DNA from: Arthrobacter oryzae
GTDB taxonomy: Bacteria > Actinomycetota > Actinomycetes > Actinomycetales > Micrococcaceae
Assembly (NCBI RefSeq): GCF_030718995.1
Contig: NZ_CP132204.1
Location: 1 to 64,000, forward strand
Reading direction: 5' to 3'
DNA: 64,000 nt
Part shown: piece by piece, positions 22,319 through 30,505 of the stretch
How the letters are laid out: each line of letters starts with the position of its first letter
How positions within the stretch are numbered: position 1 is the stretch's first letter
Program-made: the position numbers and the translations under genes
Notes under the pieces: model-generated
What the model was told of the DNA's origin: nothing
Databases searched by the model: none
The model's input: the letters and a program-made list of their open reading frames with translations, nothing else

Positions 22319-23740
22319 ATGACTACTGCCACGTTCCCCGCCACCCCCGGAACCACCACCGCCGCAGGGCTTCTGGACGAACGGTTCACCGTTGCCCGGC
22401 GCCCCCTCTCCGCAGTGACCGGAGCAGAAATCCAGGCGCCGCTGATCCAGGGCGGCCACGTCCGCTACGCGAACCTGGACTACGGCGCGTCCGCACCGGC
22501 ATTATCCGTGGTCTCCGCCTACCTCAACGAGATCCTGCCGTACTACGCCAGCGTGCACCGCGGCGCCGGCTACGCCTCGCAGATCAGCACGTCCGTGTAC
22601 GAGAATGCCCGGAATATCGTCCGCGGGTTCGTGGGCGGCCGGCCGGACGATTCCGTCATATTCACCAGGAACACCACCGACTCACTGAACCTGCTGGCGG
22701 GCTGCCTCCCGGTGGCCGACGGCCGCCACACCGGCGAAGTCCTGTACCTCGACATCGAACACCACGCCAACCTGCTCCCCTGGCAGGGCGTGCCGCACCG
22801 CAGCGTCGTGGCCTCTTCCACCCTGAAGGCAACGCTGGAGAGCCTCCGCTCCGAACTCAGCCAGGGCGACATCAGCCTGCTGGCCGTAACGGGTGCGTCC
22901 AACGTAACCGGCGAAATCCTCCCGATCCGCGAGCTGGCGGCCCTGGCCCACGAACACGGAGCAAGGATCGTTGTGGATGCGGCACAGCTGGCACCGCACC
23001 GCCGCATCGACATCGCAGCGGACGACGTCGACTACCTCGCCTTCTCGGGCCACAAGCTGTACGCGCCGTTCGGCAGCGGCGTCCTGGTGGGCCGTCCGGA
23101 CTGGCTCGACGCCGGGACCCCCCACCTGGCAGGAGGCGGCGCCGTCCGTGAGGCACGGCTGGACTCCGTCAGCTGGGCCACGGGCCCGGCGCGGCATGAG
23201 GGCGGCTCGCCCAACGTACTCGGAGCGGCCACGCTGGCGCGGGCCACGCAGGTCATCGGCGCCCTGGACCCGGAGCTGTGGCACGCCCATGAAACCGCCA
23301 TCCGGTCCTTCCTCGTTGAGGGACTGCAGAAGATCGACGGCGTCACCGTGCACCAGATCTTCAGCGACACGGACCAGGCCACTGACACGATCGGCGTGGT
23401 CAACTTCTCCGTGGCCGGCTACGACGCCGGCCTCGTGGCGGCCTACCTGTCCGCTGAACACGGCGTGGGCCTGCGGGACGGCCGCTTTTGCGCCCATCCG
23501 CTGCTCAAGCGGCTGGGACTGCCGTCAGGCTCGCTGCGGGCGAGCTTCGGCGTGGGCTCCCGGCTGGAGGATGCGCAGCGCCTGCTTGCCGGCATCGAGG
23601 AACTCCGCCGGACCGGACTGGGCTGGGACTACGTGGTGGACGCGGGCCGCTGGGTGCCGGCCAATGACACCCGCAGCTACCCGGACTGGGCGCCCAACAC
23701 TCCCGGCACCGCCGGCGCTGCCCCCTGCACGGACGACTAG
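22319..23740 (+). CDS. Class V aminotransferase-fold PLP enzyme, cysteine desulfurase-like
   Basis: 473 residues. The PLP lysine is in DYLAFSGHKLYAPFGSGVLVG, and upstream VDAAQLAPHRRIDI holds the cofactor-binding Asp and Gln. A cysteine-containing loop LRDGRFCAHPLLKRLG aligns with the catalytic Cys loop of SufS/selenocysteine lyase proteins (group II cysteine desulfurases). The likely reaction is removal of sulfur from cysteine or a related amino acid. No Fe-S assembly genes are adjacent. Control by a SAM-IV riboswitch ties it to methionine and sulfur supply rather than to Fe-S assembly. The exact substrate is unknown. Confidence 0.82.
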   Translation: MTTATFPATPGTTTAAGLLDERFTVARRPLSAVTGAEIQAPLIQGGHVRYANLDYGASAPALSVVSAYLNEILPYYASVHRGAGYASQISTSVYENARNIVRGFVGGRPDDSVIFTRNTTDSLNLLAGCLPVADGRHTGEVLYLDIEHHANLLPWQGVPHRSVVASSTLKATLESLRSELSQGDISLLAVTGASNVTGEILPIRELAALAHEHGARIVVDAAQLAPHRRIDIAADDVDYLAFSGHKLYAPFGSGVLVGRPDWLDAGTPHLAGGGAVREARLDSVSWATGPARHEGGSPNVLGAATLARATQVIGALDPELWHAHETAIRSFLVEGLQKIDGVTVHQIFSDTDQATDTIGVVNFSVAGYDAGLVAAYLSAEHGVGLRDGRFCAHPLLKRLGLPSGSLRASFGVGSRLEDAQRLLAGIEELRRTGLGWDYVVDAGRWVPANDTRSYPDWAPNTPGTAGAAPCTDD

Positions 23741-23817
23741 GAACAGAAGTCCGGCGCCACCCGCGGTGCGGTAAATTCGAGGGGTAAGAATTCCAGCCTG
23801 CCCGAAGGAGACTGCAC

Positions 23818-24591
23818 GTGGCACGGGGAGGCCCCAAACTGCACCACCAGCGCCGGTACGAGCTCGGCCAAAGCTTCCAGGACGGCGGTGAGCACTACGA
23901 CCGCGTCCGGCCCGGTTATCCCGCCGACTCCGCGGACTGGCTCATCGGCAGCGTCCGCAGGGCAGGCGGCGCGTCCGACGCCGCCGACATCGGGGCCGGC
24001 ACCGGCAAGTTCACGGCGTTGCTGGTCCAGCGCGGACTGGCCGTCTCCGCGGTGGATCCCTCGGAGGACATGCTCACCCAGCTGCGGCTGGTCCTTCCGG
24101 GCGTTCCCGCGTCGGTGGGCACCGCGGAGGCCACCGGCCTCGCGGACGAAGCATTCGACGTCGTCAGCGTCGCCCAGGCCTGGCACTGGTGCGATCCGCT
24201 CCCGGCCAGCACCGAGCTTGCCCGTATTCTTCGCCCCGGCGGCGTGCTGGGCCTCCTGTGGAACCAGCTGGATACGTCCGTTCCGTGGGTGCACAGGCTT
24301 TCCCGGATCATGCACGCCGGCGATGTGCACAAGCCGGACTTCCGCCCCGTCGTCGGACCGGAGTTCAAGGAACTGGAGAGCCACCTGACACGGTGGGAAG
24401 ACCCGGTGACCACCGAAGACATCATCGAACTGGCCAAATCCCGCAGCTACTACCTCGCCGCCGGAGAGGGCACCCGGGCCAAGGTCCTCGCCAATCTGCA
24501 GTGGTACCTCCATGAACACCTGTCGCACTCCCCCTCCGACGTCCTGGGGCTGCCGTACCTGACGCAGACCTGGCGGGCGTTCAAAGCATGA
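23818..24591 (+). CDS. Class I SAM-dependent methyltransferase
   Basis: 257 residues from GTG 23818, with a GAAGGAG site upstream. Motif I is ADIGAGTGKFTALLV, the acidic end of strand 2 is VDPSEDML, and the substrate-binding region has VAQAWHWCDP, typical of the UbiE/YcgJ-like branch. It transfers a methyl group from S-adenosylmethionine to an unknown small molecule. It lies 77 bases after the riboswitch-controlled enzyme, so read-through and shared SAM-responsive control are possible. Confidence 0.85.
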   Translation: MARGGPKLHHQRRYELGQSFQDGGEHYDRVRPGYPADSADWLIGSVRRAGGASDAADIGAGTGKFTALLVQRGLAVSAVDPSEDMLTQLRLVLPGVPASVGTAEATGLADEAFDVVSVAQAWHWCDPLPASTELARILRPGGVLGLLWNQLDTSVPWVHRLSRIMHAGDVHKPDFRPVVGPEFKELESHLTRWEDPVTTEDIIELAKSRSYYLAAGEGTRAKVLANLQWYLHEHLSHSPSDVLGLPYLTQTWRAFKA

Positions 24592-24622
24592 GCGCCAGGG
24601 CCAAGGCGGTAGGCTTGGAGTC

Positions 24623-25336
24623 GTGAAGACCAGCGCGCCCTCCTCCTCCATCGAGGACTACGTCAAGGTCATCTACTCCTTTACGGAGTGGCAGGACAAA
24701 CCCATCACTTCCTCGCAGCTGGCACAACGGCTCGGCGTCGCCAACTCCTCCGTTTCGGAAATGGTCCGCAAACTCAAGGACCAGGGCCTGGTAGACCACA
24801 AGCCCTACAGCGCCATCACACTGACGGCCGACGGAATCCGGCTCGCGCTTTCCATGGTGCGGCGGCACCGCCTCATTGAGACCTACCTGGTTCAGGAGCT
24901 CGGATACAGCTGGGACGAGGTGCACGACGAAGCCGAACTCCTCGAACACGCCGTGTCGGATACGTTCATCGAACGGATGGCGGGCAAGCTCGGCAATCCG
25001 CTGCGGGACCCGCACGGCGATCCCATCCCGGCGGCCGACGGCAGCGTCCACATGCCGAACGCCCACCGCATGAGCGAACTCGACGAGGGCCACACAGGCC
25101 GGATCACCAGGATCAGCGATGACAATCCCGAGCTCCTGCGCTACCTCTCGGCCCAGGAAATCGACCTCGACGCGGACATCGAAGTGCTCGGCCGGAAACC
25201 GTTCGGCGGTGCCCTCGTGGTGCGCATCGGCAGCGCAGGCACGCACCGCGAATTCGATCTCGCCGATGAGGTTTCGTCAGCCCTGTGGGTGCACAGCGAG
25301 TCGGGCCATGCCGGTTGCCGGCTGGCAGACTCCTAG
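24623..25336 (+). CDS. DtxR/MntR-family metal-dependent repressor, manganese-type metal site
   Basis: 237 residues from GTG 24623. It has the DtxR winged helix (SQLAQRLGVANSSVSEMVRKLKDQGLVDH), the dimerisation/metal domain (RRHRLIETYLVQELGYSWDEVHDEAELLEHAVSD) and a C-terminal SH3-like domain. At the primary metal site the Cys102 of DtxR is replaced by Glu (DEAELLEH against DEACRWEH), and the position of Met10 is Asp (EDYVKVIY). Both changes are those seen in MntR, so Mn2+ sensing is more likely than Fe2+. No manganese transporter gene is adjacent. Confidence 0.85.
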   Translation: MKTSAPSSSIEDYVKVIYSFTEWQDKPITSSQLAQRLGVANSSVSEMVRKLKDQGLVDHKPYSAITLTADGIRLALSMVRRHRLIETYLVQELGYSWDEVHDEAELLEHAVSDTFIERMAGKLGNPLRDPHGDPIPAADGSVHMPNAHRMSELDEGHTGRITRISDDNPELLRYLSAQEIDLDADIEVLGRKPFGGALVVRIGSAGTHREFDLADEVSSALWVHSESGHAGCRLADS

Positions 25337-25351
25337 AACGACGCCGCCTGA

Positions 25352-25786
25352 ATGAGTGCTTCCGGCGTGAAGATTAGCAAGGGCGCCGGCTGGCGGGCAT
25401 GGACGGCAGTGGCTGTCGGAGCACTCCTGGGGACGGAGCTCCGCTACGGCCTCGGCGTGATCTTCCCGGAATCCGCGGGGGCAATTCCCTGGACCACACT
25501 GGCCATCAATGTCTGCGGAAGCTTCGCCCTGGCTGCCCTCACCACTGTGTGGATCGCACGCCCCAGGACGGCATTCTGGTTGAGGGCCGGCATTGGCCCG
25601 GGGCTGCTGGGCTCCTTCACCACCTTCTCGGCGGTGGTCTTTTCCATTGACCAGCACGCACGCTCCGGGCAGCATCTGATATGGCTGATGTATCTCGGGC
25701 TCTCGCTGGTCCTGGGGCTCGCTGCCGCAGCCGCGGGCTGGAAGACCGGCAAGTCCCTGAGCGACCGGACCGGCGGAGCCTCATGA
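25352..25786 (+). CDS. crcB: Fluoride channel FluC/CrcB, first subunit
   Basis: 144 residues with four predicted membrane helices. Fluc family motifs include GALLGTELRYGLG, INVCGSFALAAL and GLLGSFTTFSAVVFS; the last holds the TTFS pore segment. These channels export fluoride from the cytoplasm as dual-topology dimers. The next gene overlaps and encodes a second, different subunit, so this pair probably forms a heterodimer of fixed opposite topology. No fluoride riboswitch is visible upstream. Confidence 0.92.
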   Translation: MSASGVKISKGAGWRAWTAVAVGALLGTELRYGLGVIFPESAGAIPWTTLAINVCGSFALAALTTVWIARPRTAFWLRAGIGPGLLGSFTTFSAVVFSIDQHARSGQHLIWLMYLGLSLVLGLAAAAAGWKTGKSLSDRTGGAS

Positions 25787-26151
25787 CAGCGCTGCTGGTC
25801 GGGGTTTTCGGCGTAGCCGGAGGGTTGCTCAGGTTCTCCATCGACACGTGGTTCGCCCATCGCGCGGGGAACCGCAGGCACTGGCCCTGGGCAACCCTGC
25901 TGGTAAATGTCCTCGGCTCGCTGATCATCGGCCTGTCCCTGGGGGTTACCGGCCGGCTGGGACTCGGCGGGGAATGGCAGGCTGCAATCGCTACAGGCCT
26001 AGCAGGCGGCCTGACGACGTTCAGTTCCTGGACCACGGCGACGATCCGGCTCGTCAGCGAGGTCCGGTACCTGGCAGCGGCGCTGAACGTGATCGTGAAT
26101 CTCGTGGCCGGGCTGTCGGCGGCCGCCTTGGGAATCGCCGTCGCCGGGTGA
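25783..26151 (+). CDS. crcB: Fluoride channel FluC/CrcB, second subunit
   Basis: 122 residues from ATG 25783, whose ATGA overlaps the stop of the first subunit gene. Visible motifs are GVAGGLLRFSIDTW, TLLVNVLGSLIIG and GLAGGLTTFSSWTT. It is shorter than the first subunit and differs in sequence, as expected for paired FluC proteins of Gram-positive bacteria that must assemble together. GC-rich inverted repeats follow the stop. Confidence 0.92.
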   Translation: MTALLVGVFGVAGGLLRFSIDTWFAHRAGNRRHWPWATLLVNVLGSLIIGLSLGVTGRLGLGGEWQAAIATGLAGGLTTFSSWTTATIRLVSEVRYLAAALNVIVNLVAGLSAAALGIAVAG

Positions 26152-26263
26152 CGGCGTTAGGGCGGGCAGCAGGCTGACAGCGCCGGGCGCGCCGGCAGCG
26201 GGCGCGCCGGCGGCGGGCACTGGAGTCCCGCCGTCGTGAATCCGAAGCGTTCCGGCGTCCCGT

Positions 26264-26276
26264 ATCGTTAAACGAT
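26264..26276. promoter_or_regulatory. Palindrome overlapping a start codon, possible leaderless promoter
   Basis: ATCGTT-A-AACGAT ends inside the ATG of the next gene. TATCGT at 26263-26268 fits a TANNNT -10 element whose start site would be the A of the ATG at 26275. No ribosome site precedes this ATG, supporting leaderless translation. The palindrome could be an operator; no regulator is known. Confidence 0.45.
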
Positions 26277-26646
26277 GGTTACGCGACGTGAAGCAGCTCA
26301 GATCCTTGATATTCCACTGGAAATGGCACACCGTCACGGTATCCCGGCCCGGCTGACGGACGCTGAGCTTTCCGAACTCCTGGACAATCCCCCGGCCTGG
26401 CTCGTCCAGTCCAAGGCCAACCGCACCGGCAAGCGGCCCGTCTGGGTCCAGCTGACGTGCGCTGTTTGCGGTTTCTCCGAAGCCGCCCGGCCCAAGAAAT
26501 GGTGGCCGCCGTTTACATACGTCAGCTGCGTGCACCATGCACCGGCCGACCTCCCGCCGGTGTTGCCGGGCCTGGTCCGCAGCGAGTACGAGGGAATCGG
26601 GAGCCGTTTTGTCGGAATCGTTGACGTTGAGGTGCCGGGTTCCTGA
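26275..26646 (+). CDS. Uncharacterised 123-residue protein with HTH-like start and Cys/His pairs
   Basis: I do not recognise a named family. The N-terminus (TRREAAQILDIPLEMAHRHGIP) reads like a helix-turn-helix of the MerR/excisionase type. The middle has LTCAVCGFSEAARPKKWWPPFTYVSCVHH, with CxxC and CxxH that could hold a zinc ion. No signal peptide or membrane segment is present. The start has no ribosome site and overlaps a palindrome, suggesting a leaderless and perhaps self-regulated gene. A DNA- or RNA-binding role is a guess. Confidence 0.7.
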   Translation: MVTRREAAQILDIPLEMAHRHGIPARLTDAELSELLDNPPAWLVQSKANRTGKRPVWVQLTCAVCGFSEAARPKKWWPPFTYVSCVHHAPADLPPVLPGLVRSEYEGIGSRFVGIVDVEVPGS

Positions 26647-26789
26647 CGCCTGCCGTCCGGCCAAGGGCCTCGGTGCACGTTAGTGAATCAATACCCGGGG
26701 CTGGCGACGGGCCGGTTTCATTCACGACAAAACAGGCGTACCTTACAAGCACGGGGCCTATTCAGGGCCCCGACGTGAGGGAGGGCGAC

Positions 26790-26924
26790 ATGCCTGACAA
26801 ATCGCCGCACCGGCAGGTCACCAAGAAGTCGGACAAGTCCATCAAGCAAAAGAGGGCCGAAAAGAAGTCCAAGCATGAGCTGGACACCCACGTGGACCCC
26901 GTCGCGCACATCAAGAAGCGCTGA
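26790..26924 (+). CDS. Small lysine-rich protein (44 residues)
   Basis: Starts at ATG 26790 after a strong AGGGAGGG site; an upstream in-frame ATG at 26673 is less likely. The product MPDKSPHRQVTKKSDKSIKQ and its continuation to the C-terminal HIKKR is very basic and has no membrane segment. A GGGGCC/GGCCCC stem lies in the leader (26753-26771). A perfect terminator follows. Function unknown; it may bind nucleic acid. Confidence 0.65.
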   Translation: MPDKSPHRQVTKKSDKSIKQKRAEKKSKHELDTHVDPVAHIKKR

Positions 26925-26973
26925 ACCGGGGACCACGGACGGCCGCTGGAGAATGCCAGAACGGTGCCGAAAA

Positions 26974-27007
26974 CAAAAGGCCGGAAGCTTTCGCTTCCGG
27001 CCTTTTG
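26974..27007. terminator. Bidirectional terminator between the small gene and ssrA
   Basis: 15-bp arms, CAAAAGGCCGGAAGC and GCTTCCGGCCTTTTG, around a TTTC loop. The A and T runs at the ends make it effective on both strands; it would end ssrA transcripts from the right and the small gene from the left. Confidence 0.88.
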
Positions 27008-27039
27008 CACGGGGTGGGATCGCGTTGCCGCTGTCCCGA

Positions 27040-27408
27040 TGGTGGAGATGGGGGGAATTGAACCCCCGTCCGATGTCGTGTTGTCAGGGCTTCTCCGGGC
27101 GCAGTTTGCGTCGGATTTTCTCGGCCCCAGCTATCCTGCAAACAGGTAGCTGATCCGGGCCCAGCCATCTAAGAGTCCCGTTCACCCCGATGACGGAGGT
27201 AAACAGCAGTGGCTATCTTAATGACGCCAGGATCCGGGACGATAGCAATCCCGGGCTGACGGACTGTCTTACTGCTTAGGCAGCGAGAGCGAAGTCAGTG
27301 CGCGTTTGTTTGGCACTTATTGTTTTGCAGACAGCGTTTACGAGATAATTCTGCATCCTCGGCCCGCTTCACCTGTCGCGACTAACATCGTCGAAACCGA
27401 TCATCCCC
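27040..27408 (-). ncRNA. ssrA: Transfer-messenger RNA (tmRNA)
   Basis: 369 bases on the minus strand, from GGGGATGATCGG at the 5' end to CATCTCCACCA at the 3' end. The 3' T-arm GGGGGTTCAATTCCCCC and encoded CCA complete the tRNA-like part. The tag frame (27314-27279) codes for AKQTRTDFALAA, with stop TAA at 27278-27276; the ALAA end is the proteolysis signal. tmRNA and SmpB rescue stalled ribosomes and mark the truncated proteins for degradation. smpB lies immediately upstream on the same strand. A SigR-type promoter is found about 80-105 bases before the 5' end. Confidence 0.95.
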
Positions 27409-27487
27409 GTATTTTGTTACCAAACCGGTCAGTTCCGTGCAGATTCCTTGCGGTTTCCGCGCTGTTCCTTCCCGGACTACCAATCAT

Positions 27488-27513
27488 AACGCACCGCTGG
27501 CCGGAATCATTCC
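27488..27513 (-). promoter_or_regulatory. SigR-type promoter upstream of ssrA
   Basis: On the minus strand GGGAAT contains GGAAT (27513-27509), then exactly 18 bases, then GTT (27490-27488). It matches the SigR consensus and lies in the short gap between smpB and ssrA. A transcript starting near 27481 would carry about 70 bases to be removed from the tmRNA 5' end. Function inferred. Confidence 0.6.
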
Positions 27514-27567
27514 CGGCATGCCGGAGACGGACTCAGCGCTGGTTTGGTGGCTGGTTTAGCGGCCAGG

Positions 27568-28038
27568 TCAGCCGCGGTTTCGCTCGCGCATGACACGCAG
27601 CGCTTCGCGCTTGTCCTGCTGTTCGCGGAGCGTCTGCCGCTTGTCGTATTCCTTCTTACCGCGCGCGACGCCGATCTCCACTTTCGCCTTGCCGTCCAGG
27701 AAGTACAGCTGGAGCGGAACGATAGTAAAGCCCGATTCGCGGACCTTGTGTGAAATCTTGGTCAGTTCCTCGCGGTGCAGCAGCAGTTTGCGCCGCCGCC
27801 GGGCGGAGTGGTTCGTCCAGCTCCCCTGGTTGTATTCGGGAATGTGGATCCCCTCCATCCACAGCTCGTCGTTGTAGAAGGTGCAGAACCCGTCAACCAT
27901 GGAGGCGTGGCCCTCGCGCAGGGACTTTACTTCAGTCCCCATGAGGGCAATGCCCGCCTCATAGGTGTCCAGGACATGGTAGTCATGCCGGGCCTTCCGG
28001 TTGGTGGCCACTACCTTACGGCCACTTTCTTTCGGCAC
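27568..28038 (-). CDS. smpB: SsrA-binding protein SmpB
   Basis: 156 residues from GTG 28038. Family motifs are ATNRKARHDYHVLDTYEAGIAL, GTEVKSLREGHASM, the HSARRRRKLLLHREE segment, and the basic C-terminal tail DKRQTLREQQDKREALRVMRE that enters the ribosomal mRNA channel. It binds tmRNA and places it in the empty A site of stalled ribosomes. It is the last protein gene of the prfB-ftsE-ftsX-M23-smpB string, followed at once by ssrA. Confidence 0.96.
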   Translation of the reverse strand: MPKESGRKVVATNRKARHDYHVLDTYEAGIALMGTEVKSLREGHASMVDGFCTFYNDELWMEGIHIPEYNQGSWTNHSARRRRKLLLHREELTKISHKVRESGFTIVPLQLYFLDGKAKVEIGVARGKKEYDKRQTLREQQDKREALRVMRERNRG

Positions 28039-28174
28039 GGTGGAACTCCTCAGCTCTTGGTCTGGATGGTTGCCCCGCCGAAGTGGTCGGAGCTATTTAA
28101 TTCTACGGCAGCACAGGGGCTGCCCCGGGTGCGGGTCAGCGCCCCGCGCTCACTGCCCCGCGCGGGTTGCAGCG

Positions 28175-29563
28175 TCAGAGCAGGATCATCGGGTCAACGG
28201 CCTGGCCGTTGAGCCAGGTCTCGAAGTGCGAATGGCAGCCTGTTGAGTTGCCGGTCGTCCCTGAATAGGCGATGAGCTGGCCCTGGCTGACTTGCTGGCC
28301 CATGGACACCACCACACTGCTGTTGTGGTAGTAGATGGTGGTCAACGAGTTGCCTTGGACAACGCCATGCGAAATCTTCACGTTGTTGCCGCCGCCGTCG
28401 TTGCTCCATCCCGCTGAAACCACGGTACCTGCCGCCGGAGCGTAGACGGGTGTGCCGCAGCCGGCGCCGAAGTCGATCCCCGTGTGCATGTAGCCGCCGG
28501 AACCGTAGAAGTCGACCGTTCCGGGCGGCGTCGCGCGCCAGCCGAAGCCCGAGGTGATGGCGACGTCGGATGAGAACGGGTGCCGCAGCCCAAAGGCGGA
28601 GGGCGGCCCGACCTGCGGAACGTAGGGCTTGGCTGCCTGCCCGGCCGCCCTTGCCGCCGCGGCGGCGGCCTCAGCGATGCGGCGCTGCTCAGCTTCCCAC
28701 GCTTCGCGCAGCTTCCTGTCGCGTTCGACGATCTCCGCGGCTACGGCGTCCTGCGCAGCCTGGACCTTGGAGAGCTGGCTCTGGATGCCGGGCTTCGCGG
28801 CTTGCAGCTCATTGTTGATCCGGGTGGTGTCCGCGATGAGCTTATCCACCTGTTCCTTCTTGGCGGCAGCTTCATCGCGGGCTGCCTTCTCCCTGGCCAG
28901 CGCGGCATCGGCCTTGGCCTTGAGGTCCTGGATCTCCGCCTCAACAGCCTGCAGGCGTGCCTGCGAATTGACGTTGGTGGCGTTCTGCTGCGACAGCTTG
29001 TCCATTGCGGAGTTCTGGCTGCGCATGGCCTGGTCCGCGAGGTCCATCGTGTCTGTCAGGCTGCCCCCGCTTTTCGATCCAAAGAAGAGTGTGAGGTTTG
29101 AGGGCACGCCGCCCGATTTGTAGGCCTGGGTAGCGATCTGGCCGATGAGTTTCTTGGTGTCGGCGATCTTCTGCTTGTCGGTTTCAAGCTGCTGCGTGAT
29201 CTTGGCTTTGTTCTGCTGTGCCAGATCCACGCGGGCCGCCAGTGCTTCGACTTCCTTCACGGCGCTGGCCACTTTGCCCTGCGCTTCCAGCAAGGCCTGC
29301 TGGGCGGCAGGGAGCTGTCCCTGGTAGATCACCAAGTCGCCTGCGGCCTTGGCAATCTTGGCATCGACGAACTCAAGGGACTGCTGTACCCGCGCTGCCT
29401 CGGCCTCCAGCGCTGCCTGCTTGTCTTCAAGTTCGTCAGCGAAGGCCACCGGGGTGGAAGCGCCCAGGCTCGCGGCAAGGACCAGTGCCAGGGCGGCGCT
29501 GATGATGCGGCTGCCCCGTCCCGGAGTCCGGAGCCGGCGGGCCTTGCGGTCCATTTCTGTCAT
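28175..29563 (-). CDS. Secreted M23 endopeptidase with coiled coil (probable FtsEX-dependent wall hydrolase)
   Basis: About 462 residues from ATG 29563, which has an AAGGA site; a GTG at 29587 would add eight residues. A signal peptide (IISAALALVLAASLGASTPVAFA) is followed by a long coiled coil (about 45-300, rich in Ala, Glu, Lys, Gln) and a C-terminal M23 LytM domain. Its zinc ligands are in HTGIDFGAGCGTPVYA and HSHFETW. The architecture is that of EnvC, PcsB and RipC-like proteins that are gated by FtsEX. The gene starts 28 bases after ftsX, supporting that role: splitting peptidoglycan at division. Confidence 0.88.
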   Translation of the reverse strand: MTEMDRKARRLRTPGRGSRIISAALALVLAASLGASTPVAFADELEDKQAALEAEAARVQQSLEFVDAKIAKAAGDLVIYQGQLPAAQQALLEAQGKVASAVKEVEALAARVDLAQQNKAKITQQLETDKQKIADTKKLIGQIATQAYKSGGVPSNLTLFFGSKSGGSLTDTMDLADQAMRSQNSAMDKLSQQNATNVNSQARLQAVEAEIQDLKAKADAALAREKAARDEAAAKKEQVDKLIADTTRINNELQAAKPGIQSQLSKVQAAQDAVAAEIVERDRKLREAWEAEQRRIAEAAAAAARAAGQAAKPYVPQVGPPSAFGLRHPFSSDVAITSGFGWRATPPGTVDFYGSGGYMHTGIDFGAGCGTPVYAPAAGTVVSAGWSNDGGGNNVKISHGVVQGNSLTTIYYHNSSVVVSMGQQVSQGQLIAYSGTTGNSTGCHSHFETWLNGQAVDPMILL

Positions 29564-29590
29564 GGTCAATCCTTCGTTGGTATGCACAGC

Positions 29591-30505
29591 CTAGACCCGC
29601 AAATATCTACGTAAGGTCAAGAGAGACGAAATTCCAGCCAAAGTTGCGCCCAGTCCCAGGAGTGCCGGAGCGAGGATAAGGGTCTGCGCCGGGGAGATGA
29701 ACGCGGTGTCTGGATACTGCTTGGACATGTATTCGCCGAGGAAAAAATGCGCCACTGCCCAGAGCGTGCCGGAAGCCAGCGCCGCGCCGATCACCGCAGC
29801 GATCACGCCTTCGAGGATGAACGGCAACTGGATGACGGTCTTGGAGGCACCGACCAGCCGCATGATGCCGGTCTCCCGGCGCCTGCTGAAAGCGGACAGA
29901 CGAATGGTGGTGGCAATGAGCAGGATGGCGCAGACAATCATGACACCGGCGATGATGACGGCGACCAGGGAAGCCGCGTTCATGACCGAGAAGAGCCGTT
30001 CCAGGACCTGCCGCTGGTCGATCACCGTCTCGACGCCGGGCTGTGACGAGAACGTCTCGCTGATGATCTGGTATTTCTCCGGGTCCTTCATGTTGATCCG
30101 GAAGGATGCCGGGAGCTGATCCGGAGTCACCGAGTCAACGATGGGCGAGTTGGAGAACTGCTCCTTGAAGTGGTTGTAAGCCTCTTCCTTGGACTCAAAC
30201 TGGAAGTCGTTGATGTACTGGGCCACAGCAGGCGACTCCAGCAGCGTGCGCAGGTTCTCCTGCTGCTCCGGCGTGGCCGTTCCCGTGGCGCAGCCGGCCG
30301 CCGTCGAGCCGTCACCGCAGAGGAAGATGGCCACCTGGACTTTGTCGTACCAGTAGCCCTTCATCTGGTTGATCTGGAGCTGCAGCATGCCGGCGGCACC
30401 GACGAAGGTCAGCGACACGAAGGTCACCAGGATGACCGACACCACCATGGACAGGTTGCGCCTGAGGCCGCTGCCAATTTCGCTGAGGATGAAGGCGAGT
30501 CTCAC
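29591..30505 (-). CDS. ftsX: Permease-like cell division protein FtsX
   Basis: 304 residues from GTG 30505, overlapping the ftsE stop (GTGA). It has an N-terminal cytoplasmic stretch and membrane helix ([29 protein letters not shown]), an extracellular domain with a Cys pair ([14 protein letters not shown]), and three further helices ([24 protein letters not shown] onward). FtsX passes the ATP-driven signal from FtsE to a peptidoglycan hydrolase outside the membrane; the M23 protein encoded next is the obvious partner. Confidence 0.95.
   Translation of the reverse strand: MRLAFILSEIGSGLRRNLSMVVSVILVTFVSLTFVGAAGMLQLQINQMKGYWYDKVQVAIFLCGDGSTAAGCATGTATPEQQENLRTLLESPAVAQYINDFQFESKEEAYNHFKEQFSNSPIVDSVTPDQLPASFRINMKDPEKYQIISETFSSQPGVETVIDQRQVLERLFSVMNAASLVAVIIAGVMIVCAILLIATTIRLSAFSRRRETGIMRLVGASKTVIQLPFILEGVIAAVIGAALASGTLWAVAHFFLGEYMSKQYPDTAFISPAQTLILAPALLGLGATLAGISSLLTLRRYLRV

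Noticed and set aside
25337..25351. Fluoride riboswitch before the FluC pair
   Set aside because: Only 15 bases separate mntR-like and crcB, too short for the element, and no motif is seen.
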